Source of the DNA: Allium sativum
Taxonomy: Eukaryota > Streptophyta > Magnoliopsida > Asparagales > Amaryllidaceae
Reading direction: 5' to 3'
Length of the DNA: 64,000 nucleotides
Assembly: GCA_030737875.1 (NCBI GenBank)
Contig: CM060922.1
Span: forward strand, 228,140,335-228,204,334
Each line of letters opens with the position of its first letter. Position 1 is the stretch's first letter. Positions 46,348 to 58,010 of this stretch are shown here, one piece after another. Below the pieces are notes generated by a model that searched no databases, had not been told where the DNA came from, and saw nothing but the letters and a program-made list of their open reading frames with translations. A program made the translations under genes and the position numbers.

Positions 46348-47257
46348 TCATATACTGTCGTTTCCTTTCTTAGTTCGAGGCAAGCCATCGATGAAGTCCA
46401 TCGAGATTTGCTCCCACTTCCATCCTGGAATTTCTAATGGTTGTAATAGTCCAGCTAATTTCTGCTGATCGCTCTTAACTAGCTGACAAGTGGGGAACCT
46501 GCTAACATATAATGAAATATCTCTTTTCATTGACCTCCACCAGAATGTGCGTTTGATATCGTTATACATCTTGCTCACACCGGGATGGATGCTTAATTTG
46601 GATTTGTGGCACTCATCAAGTATTTCTCTTCTGAGCTCAGGAAGATTTGGGATGCAAATTTTGCCCTTTATTCTAAGAACTCCTTTGTCATTGAGTCGGA
46701 AACTTGTGGATTCACCTCCCTTGACTCTCTGGCTGACTCTTTGAATAAATTCATCGTCTTTCTGAAGGGTCGAGATCCTATCTATTAATGAAGACGTGAT
46801 GACAAAACTGGCGATGATTTCATTTTTTCTGCTGAGCGCATCTGCTACAACATTGGCTTTCCCTGGAGTGTATAGAATTTCAAAATCATATGCCGCAAGG
46901 AATTCTAACCAACGCTGTTGCCTCAAGTTCAGTTCCTTCTGAGTGAATAGATATTTTAAGGATTGATGATCCGTAAATAGTTCGAACTTCTCGCCCAATA
47001 AATAATGCCTCCAGATTCTCAAAGCAAACACGATAGCCAATAACTCAAGATCATGAGTTGCATAGTTTCTTTCATGCGGCTTCAGCTGACGGCTGGCATA
47101 AGCGACCACTTGGCCTTTTTGCATTAGTATTGCGCCTAGCCCTCTAATAGAAGTTTCTGTCCATACAGTCATGTCTTGGTTGCCTTCTATGATTGTCAAT
47201 ACTGGAGCGGTTGTCAACTTCAGTTTCAGCTCCTGGAAGGCTTCTTCACATTCGGGA
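46348..47257 (-). pseudogene. E4 RNase H and integrase N-terminus
   Basis: RNase H removes the RNA strand of the hybrid. [16 protein letters not shown] is its first motif, but Glu stands in place of the usual catalytic Asp. [21 protein letters not shown] and VVADALSRK are intact. The integrase zinc-binding part [10 protein letters not shown]...[10 protein letters not shown] has Phe where the first Cys is expected. [12 protein letters not shown] carries the first core acid. The frame is the same as that of the Gag-RT stretch to its right, separated by one TGA at about 47258 where Trp is usual. Confidence 0.9.
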
Positions 47258-49575
47258 GTTCATTTGAATTTCTCATGATTCTTTGTAAGCTTTGTCAATA
47301 CACCAGATATTTTTGAAAAATCTTGAACGAATTTCCGATAGTAACTAGCCAACCCAAGGAAACTTCGAACTTCTGTGGGAGTAGTAGGTTGTTTCCAGTT
47401 CTGAATCGTTGTAATTTTGCTTGGATCTACAACAATCCCTTCTTTTGATACGACATGGCCTAGGAACTTAACTTCATCCTGCCAGAAGACACACTTAGAA
47501 AATTTAGCTTTCAAGACATTTCTCCTCAGAATCTTCAACACTTGTTCTAAATGTTTGGCATGTTCGTCTTCCGACTTAGAGTAAATTAAAATGTCATCGA
47601 TGAAGACTAGAACAAATTTATTCAACACACCTCGGAACACTCTATTCATAAGATCAACGAAGTATGCCGGAGCGTTACACAAGCCGAACGGCATTACTAA
47701 CCATTCGTAGAATAAATCGGGACCCCTGAAGTCTGTTAAAGGAACACAGTCTTCGGCTATACGTAATTGCTGGAAACCCGTAGCTAGGTCCATTCTGGAG
47801 AATACTGTTGCTCCATTTAATTGATCTAACGGATCGTCTATTCTGGGCAAGGGATATTTGTTCTTCAGTGTCTGCTTATTGAGATCTCGGTAATCAACAC
47901 AAAGTCTTAGAGTACCATCTGATTTCGGGACAAATACTACTGCTGCTCCCCACGCTGAAAAGCTCGGTCTGATTAGACCTTTCCAGAGCAATTCTCGGGT
48001 TTGACTACCTAACTCTTCTTTTTCTTTCGGAGCCATTCTTCTAATTGGATGTACTACTGGTCGGGCGTTCAGAATTAGATCTATTCTAAATTTAATTTCT
48101 CTTTGCGGCGGTAAGTTTTCTACTTCTTCAAACACATCCGCATAGTTTTTAACGACCGGTATCTTTTCTAATGAAGGGGGAGTATCTTCTAAAGAAGACC
48201 AAAATTCTGTTCTATTAATTTCGGAGCCATGGCATGGTATAGTGATATGCCCAAATTTTGTTTTAACTTTCACGATTCTTTCGGCACATCTAACTTCGGC
48301 CTCATATTTTGTCAACCAATCAAGTCCCAGGATAATGTCGAATTCGGAAAGGTCCATGACAATCACTTTAAAAGGAAATCGATAACAAGAATATGAGGCG
48401 GGTACATTACAATATGAGACGAGAATAGTAGACCCTCCTATCGGATTTTGAACTTTAATTGGTGCTTTAAGCTTCCTTAGATTCAATTTTAACTTGTGAA
48501 CAATGTTACTAGAAATGAAGCTACCTGATGCACCAGTATCAAAAAGTATAGAAACAGGAATATTTTTAATGGTAAGGGTACCTCCCAAGACGTCGGGTTT
48601 ACCTGATCCATCGGTGGTAGCTGGCGGGGTCTTCCCGTCATACACATGAGCTACTTGTGCATTCTGCTTCAGAGGACAATTCCTGCTATAGTGCCCCTTT
48701 TTATGGCAGTTGTAGCATTCGGCTGAGTCATTTGCCTTTGGTTTCCTCGGAGCTTTGCACACATTAGAAAAATGACCTGGCTTCCCGCAGTTGTAGCAAT
48801 TTCCTTTGGGGATCTTACCAGGTTTCTGAGTAGCGGCCGCGGTAATGCTAGACTCTGGCTGATCTGTTGAAGCTTTTCGCTTATTTCCAGCTTGGCTTTT
48901 GGCGCGGTCTTGGCTAGCGTGCCTTTCATCCATATCTTCATAATTGCAAGCCATTTCTACTAATTCTGAGAAGGAGAGTTTGATGTTGCTCATGGCTCTG
49001 TCATGGTACTTGCGCTTTAGCCCAAATATGAATCTCTTGTTCTTTGCTTTGTTGGTCATAATAAGCTCTGGAGCATAGCGCGACAACTGGGTGAACTTAT
49101 TCAAGTAATCTTGAATAGAGAGATCTCCTTGCGGGAGATTAGCAAACTGCTCTCGCATCCTCTCTAGAGCCTGTTCAGGTACAAACTTCTCATTGAACAT
49201 AGTTTTGAATTGCTCCCAGGTTCTGACAGTGCCTGCTGCATCTTCTGAGGTAATGGCATCCCACCACAACTCTGCTTCCTCCTGAAGGAGCCAAATACAA
49301 AGTCGTGCTTTGTTGTTGGTTCCCATACCCGTGCCTTCAAAGTTTTTCTCACAGGTCTTCAACCAAGCTATAGCCTCAGTCACTGTACCAGTGCCAGTAA
49401 AGGGTTTTCCCCCAAGGTTCCTATACATCTTCGCTACTTTGTCTAGCTCAAAGTCCTCGGGTGCTGGTGGCTGAACAATAGGGCCTTCCACAACTACGGG
49501 GATATTCCCCCGTCCTCCTACTGCTCCTGCTCGGCCTCCACGGCCTCCTCTAGCTATTGCTGCTCGTGTAGCCAT
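47258..49575 (-). pseudogene. E4 Gag, protease and reverse transcriptase (771 codons open)
   Basis: It starts [17 protein letters not shown] 260 bases after the primer site. The Gag core is at about residues 60-230. Two CX2CX4HX4C zinc knuckles occur: [14 protein letters not shown] (260-273) and [14 protein letters not shown] (287-300). Protease: [13 protein letters not shown] (about 343-355) and GLDWL (about 417). [15 protein letters not shown] (about 558), [10 protein letters not shown] (about 592) and the catalytic [10 protein letters not shown] (about 657). The RT ends [12 protein letters not shown]. Gag and Pol are one frame, as is normal for Tekay. The open frame ends at a TGA, a single transition from the Trp codon expected there. 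Confidence 0.94.
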
Positions 49576-49821
49576 TAGAAAGAGTACTGTATAAGCAAGA
49601 AAAGAGTCAAGCTCACAGATTTGATAATTTTCATATATGATAAGCAGGGGAACATAAGGAAAGGTAATGATGTACTGATCAAATTTGTTTTGCTAATCTG
49701 TGTAGCTCATTCTAGGACATTGCTAATCCCATCTCTAATGAGCTACTCGCCTTAGGACTCCACTGATTCTATTCTGACGAGGTGTTTAATGTGTTAGATC
49801 CCGGAACTAAGGTTAACCAAA

Positions 49822-49833
49822 GCTCTGATACCA
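49822..49833 (-). other. Primer-binding site of E4
   Basis: The minus strand reads TGGTATCAGAGC two bases after the end of the 5' LTR, the standard plant site complementary to the 3' end of initiator methionine tRNA. Confidence 0.92.
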
Positions 49834-49835
49834 AT

Positions 49836-52800
49836 TGTGACGATCCCAAAATCCGAGGGGCGGTATTAAGGATAATCATTGGAATATAACACATTAATCA
49901 TCATAGCAGAGTACAGATAATAGCAGAAACAATAATTAAAATAATTTTACATGGATATGACAGCGGAATCACAACATGTAATAACATCAGAATAGTGCAA
50001 CGTAGGATATAACTTAGTAAAATAAAGAAAGGTGATCAGTCATCATCGCCAGAGGCGGAATACATACATGCAGTGAGACATAATAAGGGTATCAGTCTAC
50101 ATCGCCGAAGGCGGTACATATATATACAATAAGAAGTACGGAAAGTAAATCAGTCTGCATCGCCCGTGGCGGAATCATACTATAAGTACAGTAATGGCGG
50201 AAAATGTCAAAGTCGTCTCTGTGAAGTCAGCCTCGCCATGAGCCAAAAAGGCACTCTATGCAACAGTGCAGAGCCAAAAACAACCTGTCACCTGTGAACT
50301 AGGCTGCCCGTGCGAAAATAAGGGCACCCGCGTTTGCAAAGTGAAACAAACAACGAGTCAGTCATGGGGACTGGTATGAGGAATCTATTTAACAGTTTAA
50401 ACAACAGTAATAAGCAAATCATAGGACCACGCCACTTTCGCGGAACGGGTTTACTCCAGTGATTGCTAGTGCAATTAAAACAAAGTAAACTCTTTGAAAA
50501 CAACGCAATGCTTTTAAAAAGAATGAAGCCATTATAAGACTCAGGTCCCATCACACAATGCAACGTAAGCCGGAGGATAGAGTTTTACCTTATAATGGCC
50601 AAATATGATTGCTACGTATAAAGCAAAATCAATTTGATATTATTACTAGTGCATATATGTTTCAAAAGCGAATAGCATCATAAATATCAATCATAGGCGG
50701 CATAGCTACCATCTACTATGTCGCCATACTAGTTCTACAATCGAGTCCGTTATTTCGTATTGGAAATTGGATTTCCGTCATGAGTCGAGGCAAGGGGCAA
50801 GCTCCTCTCCACTTCGAGACATTCTAGCAAATGCCTCAGGACTACACACTCTGGGTAACCCCTGGATCTTCAGGGCCGATCCTCTCTTACGTTTGAGGAT
50901 TAGTATTCAAGAACACACGTTTCCCGGTCCTTACAAACCTATAATTGACGCGCCTCGCATTCCAACAACCACAAAGGTGAAAAGTAGATATATATGTCAG
51001 GGCTGGTAAGTCACTGACACCACCATAGCTAGAAAGAAACGTCGTGCTCTCCCGGCAGTCCGTATCCCGTTTTTAACTCATACCGGGGTGTGAGGCTCGC
51101 GAATCCACGCTATATACAAAGCCAGGCCACCACGGCCGTGCTTTGATCAACATCCACAAGACTTTGCTTTGCAACAGAAGTCTTGATCACAGCATCTTGG
51201 CATGCCACATAGGCAGTTCACTCCATACGATTGATTTCCATCGATATATAACCTCTGAGCTCGTACGTCTCAGAGAAGGGCGTTAAGCAAAAGAATAAAT
51301 TCTCCGCCGCCAAACAGATATATATTTAATAGAGATCAATCAGTATAGAACAAAATCCAATGTCAAACACACATTCCATTTACAAGTCCGTTCTGGGTCT
51401 GAACGAAACCGGAGGCGTCAAATTCCTCGTATATCCGTCCAATCAACACATACGTTTAGACGGCTACTACTTCCATCCCTTTCCGGTAGCTACTCCGGTC
51501 AGGAACCTCAGTAGCGCCCATCCAACCGATACGGAGATCATCGGTCTTGAATCGTCTTTGCATTTTCCAATTTGAATCGCTCGATAAATTATTTGAAATG
51601 AGGGTTAGCTCGGCCTTTTCAAATAATTCACGTCATTAGAATTTAAATCGATTCTTTCTATGGTTATATTATTCGACATCCATCTTTCAGTTCTTTAGTG
51701 TTACTTTCATGTCAAGCACATACAACCATCAAATATCAAACAATTCAAGCCCAATTGGTTTATTTGCAATCTATGTTGCTTATAATATTTTATAACGATT
51801 TTTCGCCATTTTTATTTATTTAAAAATGGCCATATTTAATTAAACGACGTTTTAGGTCGTGCCGTGGCACTGGCGCTGTTTTCCCCCTAATTTGTTTTAC
51901 ACATATCGGAAAATCTAATCGTTGGATTTCTACAGAGTCTATATCAGTGGGAAGATATCCCCAAAACGAACCCAACGGTTCCAGTTTCTTGAAAATCCGA
52001 CGGTCGGATCTTCCTCACTAGTCGTTTGATGTTACGGTTTCAAAATTTGAACTGCAGCGTCGTTATTCGATTAAATTTAATTATATTTATATTTATATAT
52101 AAATATAATCGATGTTGGCGCTGTTTTTCTTTAGATTTGAATTAAACATTCCGGACAATCCAACCGTTGGATTTTTACAAGGTTGGTGCCGTTGGGAAGA
52201 TATTTCCAAGGCGAACCCAGCGGTTGCGGTTTCGGGAAAATCCGATGGTCGGATTTCTCGCACTAATCGTTTCAAATTACGATTCCGAAATGCGAACTGC
52301 ACGGCTTCGATTCCTTTTAATTATATTTATATTTATATATATAAATATAGTTCATTCTATAATTCCAACTATAGTTCATTCAATAATTTCAACTTCGTTT
52401 TCACTTCAAATATTTCGCTAACGCCTTAATATTTCGAAAAATTTCGCCATAACCTCCTTTGTACGGGGAGGGGTTTGGAAATTTATTGGGCCGTGTTAGG
52501 TACCCAATAAATCCTGAAGAGCATCCACATATTTATAGTGATATATTCTGGTGTTTACGGGGGAGTATGTACTGATAATCACTCCAGAGGATAAATTCTC
52601 ATCACCCCGTTTCCGTGTGGAAATAAATAGTCTATGTGCTGTATCTAATAACTAGAGCGACGTGATTATAATCAACTCCAGACCCGTGTGGGGTTTTTAT
52701 TAATCTGGCCATTTATCGTTATATTTTATATAGTCCATATCAGTCATCAGTTCAACCTGTAGTATATAGTCATTGCCATACAAGCCTCTCGCTCGTATGG

Positions 52801-55800
52801 TAAATCTTCCACCTCGTCACACAAGCTCCAATTGCTTATGTGGAATATGATGAAGTATGCCTATCGTCAAGAAGTATGCCATGTAGTGTAATTCAAAATT
52901 AATTGTTACTATCCTATGGCGACGTTTATTATTTCACACAGAATAACCAGCACTCCGCATCCAATGGCATTCACAGGAGTTGATATAAAAATAAAATTGC
53001 GCAGCCAACTCATCAAGGTTTACCTATTTGTCGGGCACGCAAATAATTTCTTTACTCTACAGCTAATCCATTTTTCCTGTCCAACACATGTATATATATG
53101 CAGAACAAAGCTAATAATAATATTTCTAGCAAACTATTATTTATTTCAACACGTGTGTATTTTTATCAAAGCGTATACATGATAAAAGAAATATTTTTAT
53201 CGTCAAAAACATTTATTCAACACGTGAATGTTTTTAACACTTCATATTCACAATAAAAATGTAGTTTTTATTGTCGATTCATTTTATTTTAACATACGAT
53301 AACACTCAACACATGAATTTCAACTCGACGAACGAATTGCAACTCAACACATGAATATTCTATATAGTTTGTATATATATAAAAATGTGATTTTTATCGC
53401 TAAAGCTATTTGTTTAAATTCAAATAATATTCAACACATGAATTTCAACTCAACGAATGAATTGCAACTCAACACATGAATATTTTCTATAGTTCGTATA
53501 TATATAAAAATGTGATTTTTATCGCTAAAGCTATTTGTTTAAATTCAAATAATATTCAACACATGAATTTCAACTCAACGAATGAATTGCAACTCAACAC
53601 ATGAATATTTTCTATAGTTCGTATATATATATAAAAATGTGACTTTTATCGCTAAAGCTATTTGTTTAAATTCAAATAATATTCAACACATGAATTTCAA
53701 CTCAACGAATGAATTGCAACTCAACACATGAATATTTTCTATAGTTCGTATATATATATAAATGTGATTTTTATCGCTAAAGCTATTTGTTTAAATTCAA
53801 ATAATATTCAACACATGAATTTCAACTCAACGAATGAATTGCAACTCAACACGTGAATATTTTCTATAGTTCGTATATATATAAAAATGTGATTTTTATC
53901 GCTAAAGCTATTTGTTTAAATTCAAATAATATTCAACACATGAATTTCAACTCAACGAATGAAGTGCAACTCAACACATGAATATTTTCTATAGTTCGTA
54001 TATATATAAAAATGTGATTTTTATCGCTAAAGCTATTTGTTTAAATTCAAATAATATTCAACACATGAATTTCAACTCAACGAATGAATTGCAACTCAAC
54101 ACATGAATATTTTCTATAGTTCGTATATATATAAAAATGTGATTTTTATCGCTAAAGCTATTTGTTTAAATTCAAATAATATTCAACACATGAATTTCAA
54201 CTCAACGAATGAATTGCAACTCAACACATGAATATTTTCTATAGCATATGTGATTTATTTCAACGAATGAAAATTATTCTAACACATGAATATTTCAGAA
54301 AATTTCGGCAGCATAACGGCAGGGTAGTTATAACCGGGACCGTCCCTAGTATGGCTCCTCGCTCTACCTTAAAACCTCGCGGTTTTTGACAAATGGGATC
54401 ATGCATCTAATTCGCACGTAGGCGGCATGTTTTATTTTCAATTCCACAATCCTATTCTAATTTGTTTCAACCACAAAGGTATTTTTCAACCACAAAGGTA
54501 TTTTTCAACCATAATATCAACCACAAACAATTATTTCCAACCATTCGTCATACCATATAATACCACGTCAATCACAAGCAATAAATATCGTCCATGGTCT
54601 GTGGACGAGGGGAGTATATACATATATATATATAATATAATAATTCACTTGCATTTCGTCACAATTCAAAGCATATATGTTTCATTCAACGCTTGTATAA
54701 TTTATACATCGCTAATATAACTTATACAACACATGTACATGAGGTATACAATGCGTATATAATTTACACTTCGCTTATATAATTTATACAACGTGATTTC
54801 ATTCACACATTTAGTTTAGATTCCTCACATTGGTTATGGCAGTGCTAAAAATCGTAGGAAGATCAGAAAAATCCGTGGCTTCTTCTAGAATGTAGAGAGC
54901 CTCCTTGCGGTCACGGTGTCTCCTGTTTCATCGAATTTCGTTAAAGAACGAAAAAGATATTATTTTTCAAAGTTTTGCAACGCTTAAAAGTGTTATTTTC
55001 ATTCCAGAAATTTATATCAGAAAGGTTTTCAAAGCTTCAAAACTAGGTCTTGATTTTTAAGCCAAACCGTACCTCGTTGCTTCGATCAGACCACACGGCG
55101 TCAGAGGGCTACAAACCACCTTCCGATCGACGGTGGTGGCGATGAACTCGGTGGCTCCTGTGAGTCGCGGCGGCGTTCCAAAGCGGGCGACTTCCTCCTC
55201 GAAATTCAGCGCGTACAGTCGATGGTTCGAGGCGAGGCTTGGTCGGATTTATAGAGGAGGCGGAGGCGATCAGAATCCTCAACTGGAGGTGACGGCGAAA
55301 CTGACTGTGGCGGCGGCAAAATCGATGAGAAGTTTTGAGCTTCGTGCGTCGTTCAAATCGCTGGCGGCTGGGGTTTTTTTCGTTTTCTATTTTTTTTTTA
55401 AAAGAAAAAATCCTATTGGTCGGAGCTATATAGTAAATTTTAAATAGTGTTTTCTCAAACGAACTCCTTTTTAAACCCAACGACTGTCGCCCCTAGCTAA
55501 ATACCCACATTCCGGAAACAATGGGATATGTTTCGTTGGCCAATTCGACTGTTACAGTCAATTATTTTTCAAATTAAAATATAAAACATTCAATATTTAA
55601 TTTGAACGTACATTTTAATTTGCCAGGGCCATAAACTGAATCGAAAAATTCCAGAAAAATAAATCTAGCTTTGTTTTGACGATACGGTCCTAACAAAACC
55701 AGTTTCATCGAATTCTGAGCTTGTTTGAAAAACGGCCATTTTTAGGTCGACCCATTTTAACAGAAATTGGCCAATCACATTTTCTTTTGCCCCGCTTACA

Positions 55801-56226
55801 TACTAGCTTCAAAAATTATGAAATTTGAAACTTAGCAATAATTTGACATCCAGGACCAAACAAAAGTGGTTTCGTCGAATTCCGAGGTCGTATGCAAAAT
55901 ATCAATTTTCAAGGGCTATATATGCTATATAGCGACCTTTCTGAAAATTCATTTGGCCATAACTTTTGATTTCCGTTATGAAATTTCGATTTTTCGGATT
56001 CGTTAGAAAGGTATTCATAAACAGATTTAAATATTTTCAGTTTCGCTAAAATCCGTTATATTTTCCACCCGGTACAGTCAGACAAAGTTTATATTCAAAA
56101 TTTCAAACTGCAATACTATACCTAATTCTATATTTTATTGAACTATGCTATTTCAACTATTCAAATTCTTTGGTAATAACCTAATTTAAAAAATTTAAAT
56201 TGGTTCACATTTTCCGGGTTATTACA
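49836..56226 (-). repeat. E4 5' LTR (right)
   Basis: This is the partner of 38859-45242 with the same internal order. The 125-bp array is at 53305-54244, also about eight copies, the conserved block is at 50519-51610, and the TATA-like box is at 55247-55253. Differences from the left LTR are scattered substitutions and small length changes in TATA and T runs. Confidence 0.95.
53305..54244 (-). repeat. 125-bp tandem repeats in the E4 right LTR
   Basis: Copies start at 53416, 53541, 53668, 53793, 53918, 54043 and 54168 (phrase aaattcaaataatattcaac). Copy number equals that in the left LTR, so the array existed before insertion. Confidence 0.95.
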
Positions 56227-56231
56227 CCAAA

Positions 56232-56806
56232 TCCGTGTGATTATCAAAAATTTCTTTCATTTGCTCGACAAAATCAAATTTATAATTATTAACTTGAGTA
56301 GTTTGAAATTGTTAAGAACAAAAATCGTTAATTTCACCATCATTGAAATTATTCACATTGCCAAAATCATTTGAAAAATTATTCACATTTTCATTTTGAA
56401 TTTGAAATTCATTTTGGAGTTCGAAATTTATTTGGCAAGGGTTATAATCAAAATCATTTGAATTTGGAAGTGAATTCAAATTTTGAATATTTTCAAAACT
56501 TTGACTTGAATTGTTGCACAAATATGAATTACACCATTCGTTTATTCTTTGATTTTGTTGTATGCTCATTTCAAGTAAAGATTCAATTTGTGTTTCAAGA
56601 GTTGAAGGTTGATCGTTGTTTTGAAAATTTTGTGGTGCAAAATCAGGATTATTTTGAAAATTTTGAAGAGTTGGTGGTGTAAAATCCAAATTGTTTGTAC
56701 AATAGTTATTACTAAAATATCCATATGAATTTGGTGTAAAATTATATGGATTATATTGATTTTCACAACTATCGTAAAATCTATGGGAATAAGGAACTTG
56801 AGACAT
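56232..56806 (-). pseudogene. E3 ORF, N-terminal part (Asn/Gln-rich)
   Basis: It starts MSQVPYSHRFYDSCENQYN at 56806. The first 60 residues are rich in Asn, Tyr and Phe (NFTPNSYGYFSNNY), followed by a helix-like LETQIESLLEMSIQQNQRIN and another Asn-rich tail. A stop at 56312 is followed by about 26 more codons in frame up to the E4 junction. No domain is recognised. Low-complexity Asn-rich Gag-like proteins ahead of a coiled segment are known in Athila-type and derivative elements, so Gag is the best guess. Confidence 0.5.
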
Positions 56807-58010
56807 TTTCCAAAAGAAATGGGTTTTTTTTTGTGAATTTTCTTTTTAAAGAGAGAAGGAAATATTAACAAAACATTTTTTTTTAGATTTTGGAATTATA
56901 TATATATATATATATATATATGCATGAACCTAATGTAACTATATGAATGCAAATTACTTATTTATAAACTCTAAAATTATATAATGACGGTTAGATTAAT
57001 TTCAATAAAAAATTTCTCAGCCAGTTAACGGACAGGAGTTATCGATGCACCAGGAATCACCCTAATAATGCAACCGAAGGTTTAAGTACCTTCAGAGGAA
57101 CAACCGATATAATATTTACGAATCACCATAATATTTATAAACGGTTATTACTCTGCCGTAGTCAAGATACCGAGAAAAGATTCGTTGGAAAGAAACCAAT
57201 TTGTTATTATATAATAATGTCCTAAAAATTTAAAAAAAAAATTGAGATGAATGCAAAACACAAATTAAACGTGTATTAACAATGCAGCTGCGAAAGAATT
57301 TTTTTTTTAAATGCAAATGCAAGCAAACAACAATGCAATTAAATAAAAACAAGGAAAAAGAAGACAATACCAGAGAGTCTGAATTAAAATAAATAGCGGC
57401 ATTTTTTTAGCAAGCATGCAAGCGGCATTTTTGAGCAAAGCAAGCAATTCTGAGCCAAGCAATTTCCTGTTTCTGCAACCTGAAAATGTGAGGACGATAT
57501 ATAAACAAGAGAAAGACAAGAGATTTTTTTTTAAGAGAAACTCAAAATGAAACTAAAAACAAAAAGAGTGAAAAACAAAAGAAAGTCAAAATAAAAACCA
57601 AAGGCAAAGAAAAAGATTTTTTTTTCTTTTTAAATGAAAACTAAAACAAAGTTCATACAAAAACTACTGCTATCCAAAATCAAATTGAAAACAAGTAAAA
57701 ATGAGAAAAGAAAGAACAGTTTTTTTATAGAAAGGAAAATGTTTTTTTTAATAGAAAAACAAGAAGAAGAAAAAAAATTAACTAAGAAGAAATTAACAAG
57801 AAAAAGAGGCGGCCCAAAAATCCACAGCAAGCTCACAAGTCCAAAATTAAGACGCATATAAGATTATAACTAAAACCAGCCTTCTCAAACCCAAATATTA
57901 CCCAAAGAAAACATGGTAACTTAAAAAAATCGAATTCTCCAGACAAATCAATTATCCTTTCCCAGTTGAAATAAAACCGAATCCCCTTTTTTTTATCTTG
58001 CTTTCTCTGA
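56807..58010 (-). other. E3 leader, 3' part: A/T-block sequence
   Basis: No gene is seen. A (TA)n run is at 56894-56922. From 57.3 kb the plus strand is A-rich and broken by runs of 7-11 T about every 100 bases (near 57300, 57405, 57522, 57616, 57720, 57746). Lysine-rich open frames here are composition artefacts. Confidence 0.5.

Larger units (their letters stand above)
38859..56226 (-). mobile_element. E4: chromovirus (Tekay/Del-like) with giant 6.4-kb LTRs
   Basis: LTRs 38859-45242 (6384 bp) and 49836-56226 (6391 bp) are flanked by the duplication ccaaa (38854-38858 and 56227-56231). The internal region is only 4593 bp, so the LTRs are 1.4 times longer than the coding body. In minus sense the order is: right LTR, primer site TGGTATCAGAGC (initiator-Met tRNA type), gag with two zinc knuckles, protease, RT, RNase H, integrase, chromodomain-like end, polypurine tract, left LTR. 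The LTRs differ at about four of the first 400 positions, so insertion was recent. The element is inserted in the ORF of E3. Gag-pol is one frame with four nonsense codons. Confidence 0.95.

Noticed and set aside
55109..55480. Arg/Ser-rich 123-codon frame (minus) and Ala/Gly-rich frames on the plus strand here and at 44145-44417
   Set aside because: GC-rich leader region of the LTR; the open frame comes from composition and it is not maintained in LTR A or B.
57634..57861. Lys-rich 75-codon frame
   Set aside because: A-rich plus strand of the E3 leader; composition artefact.
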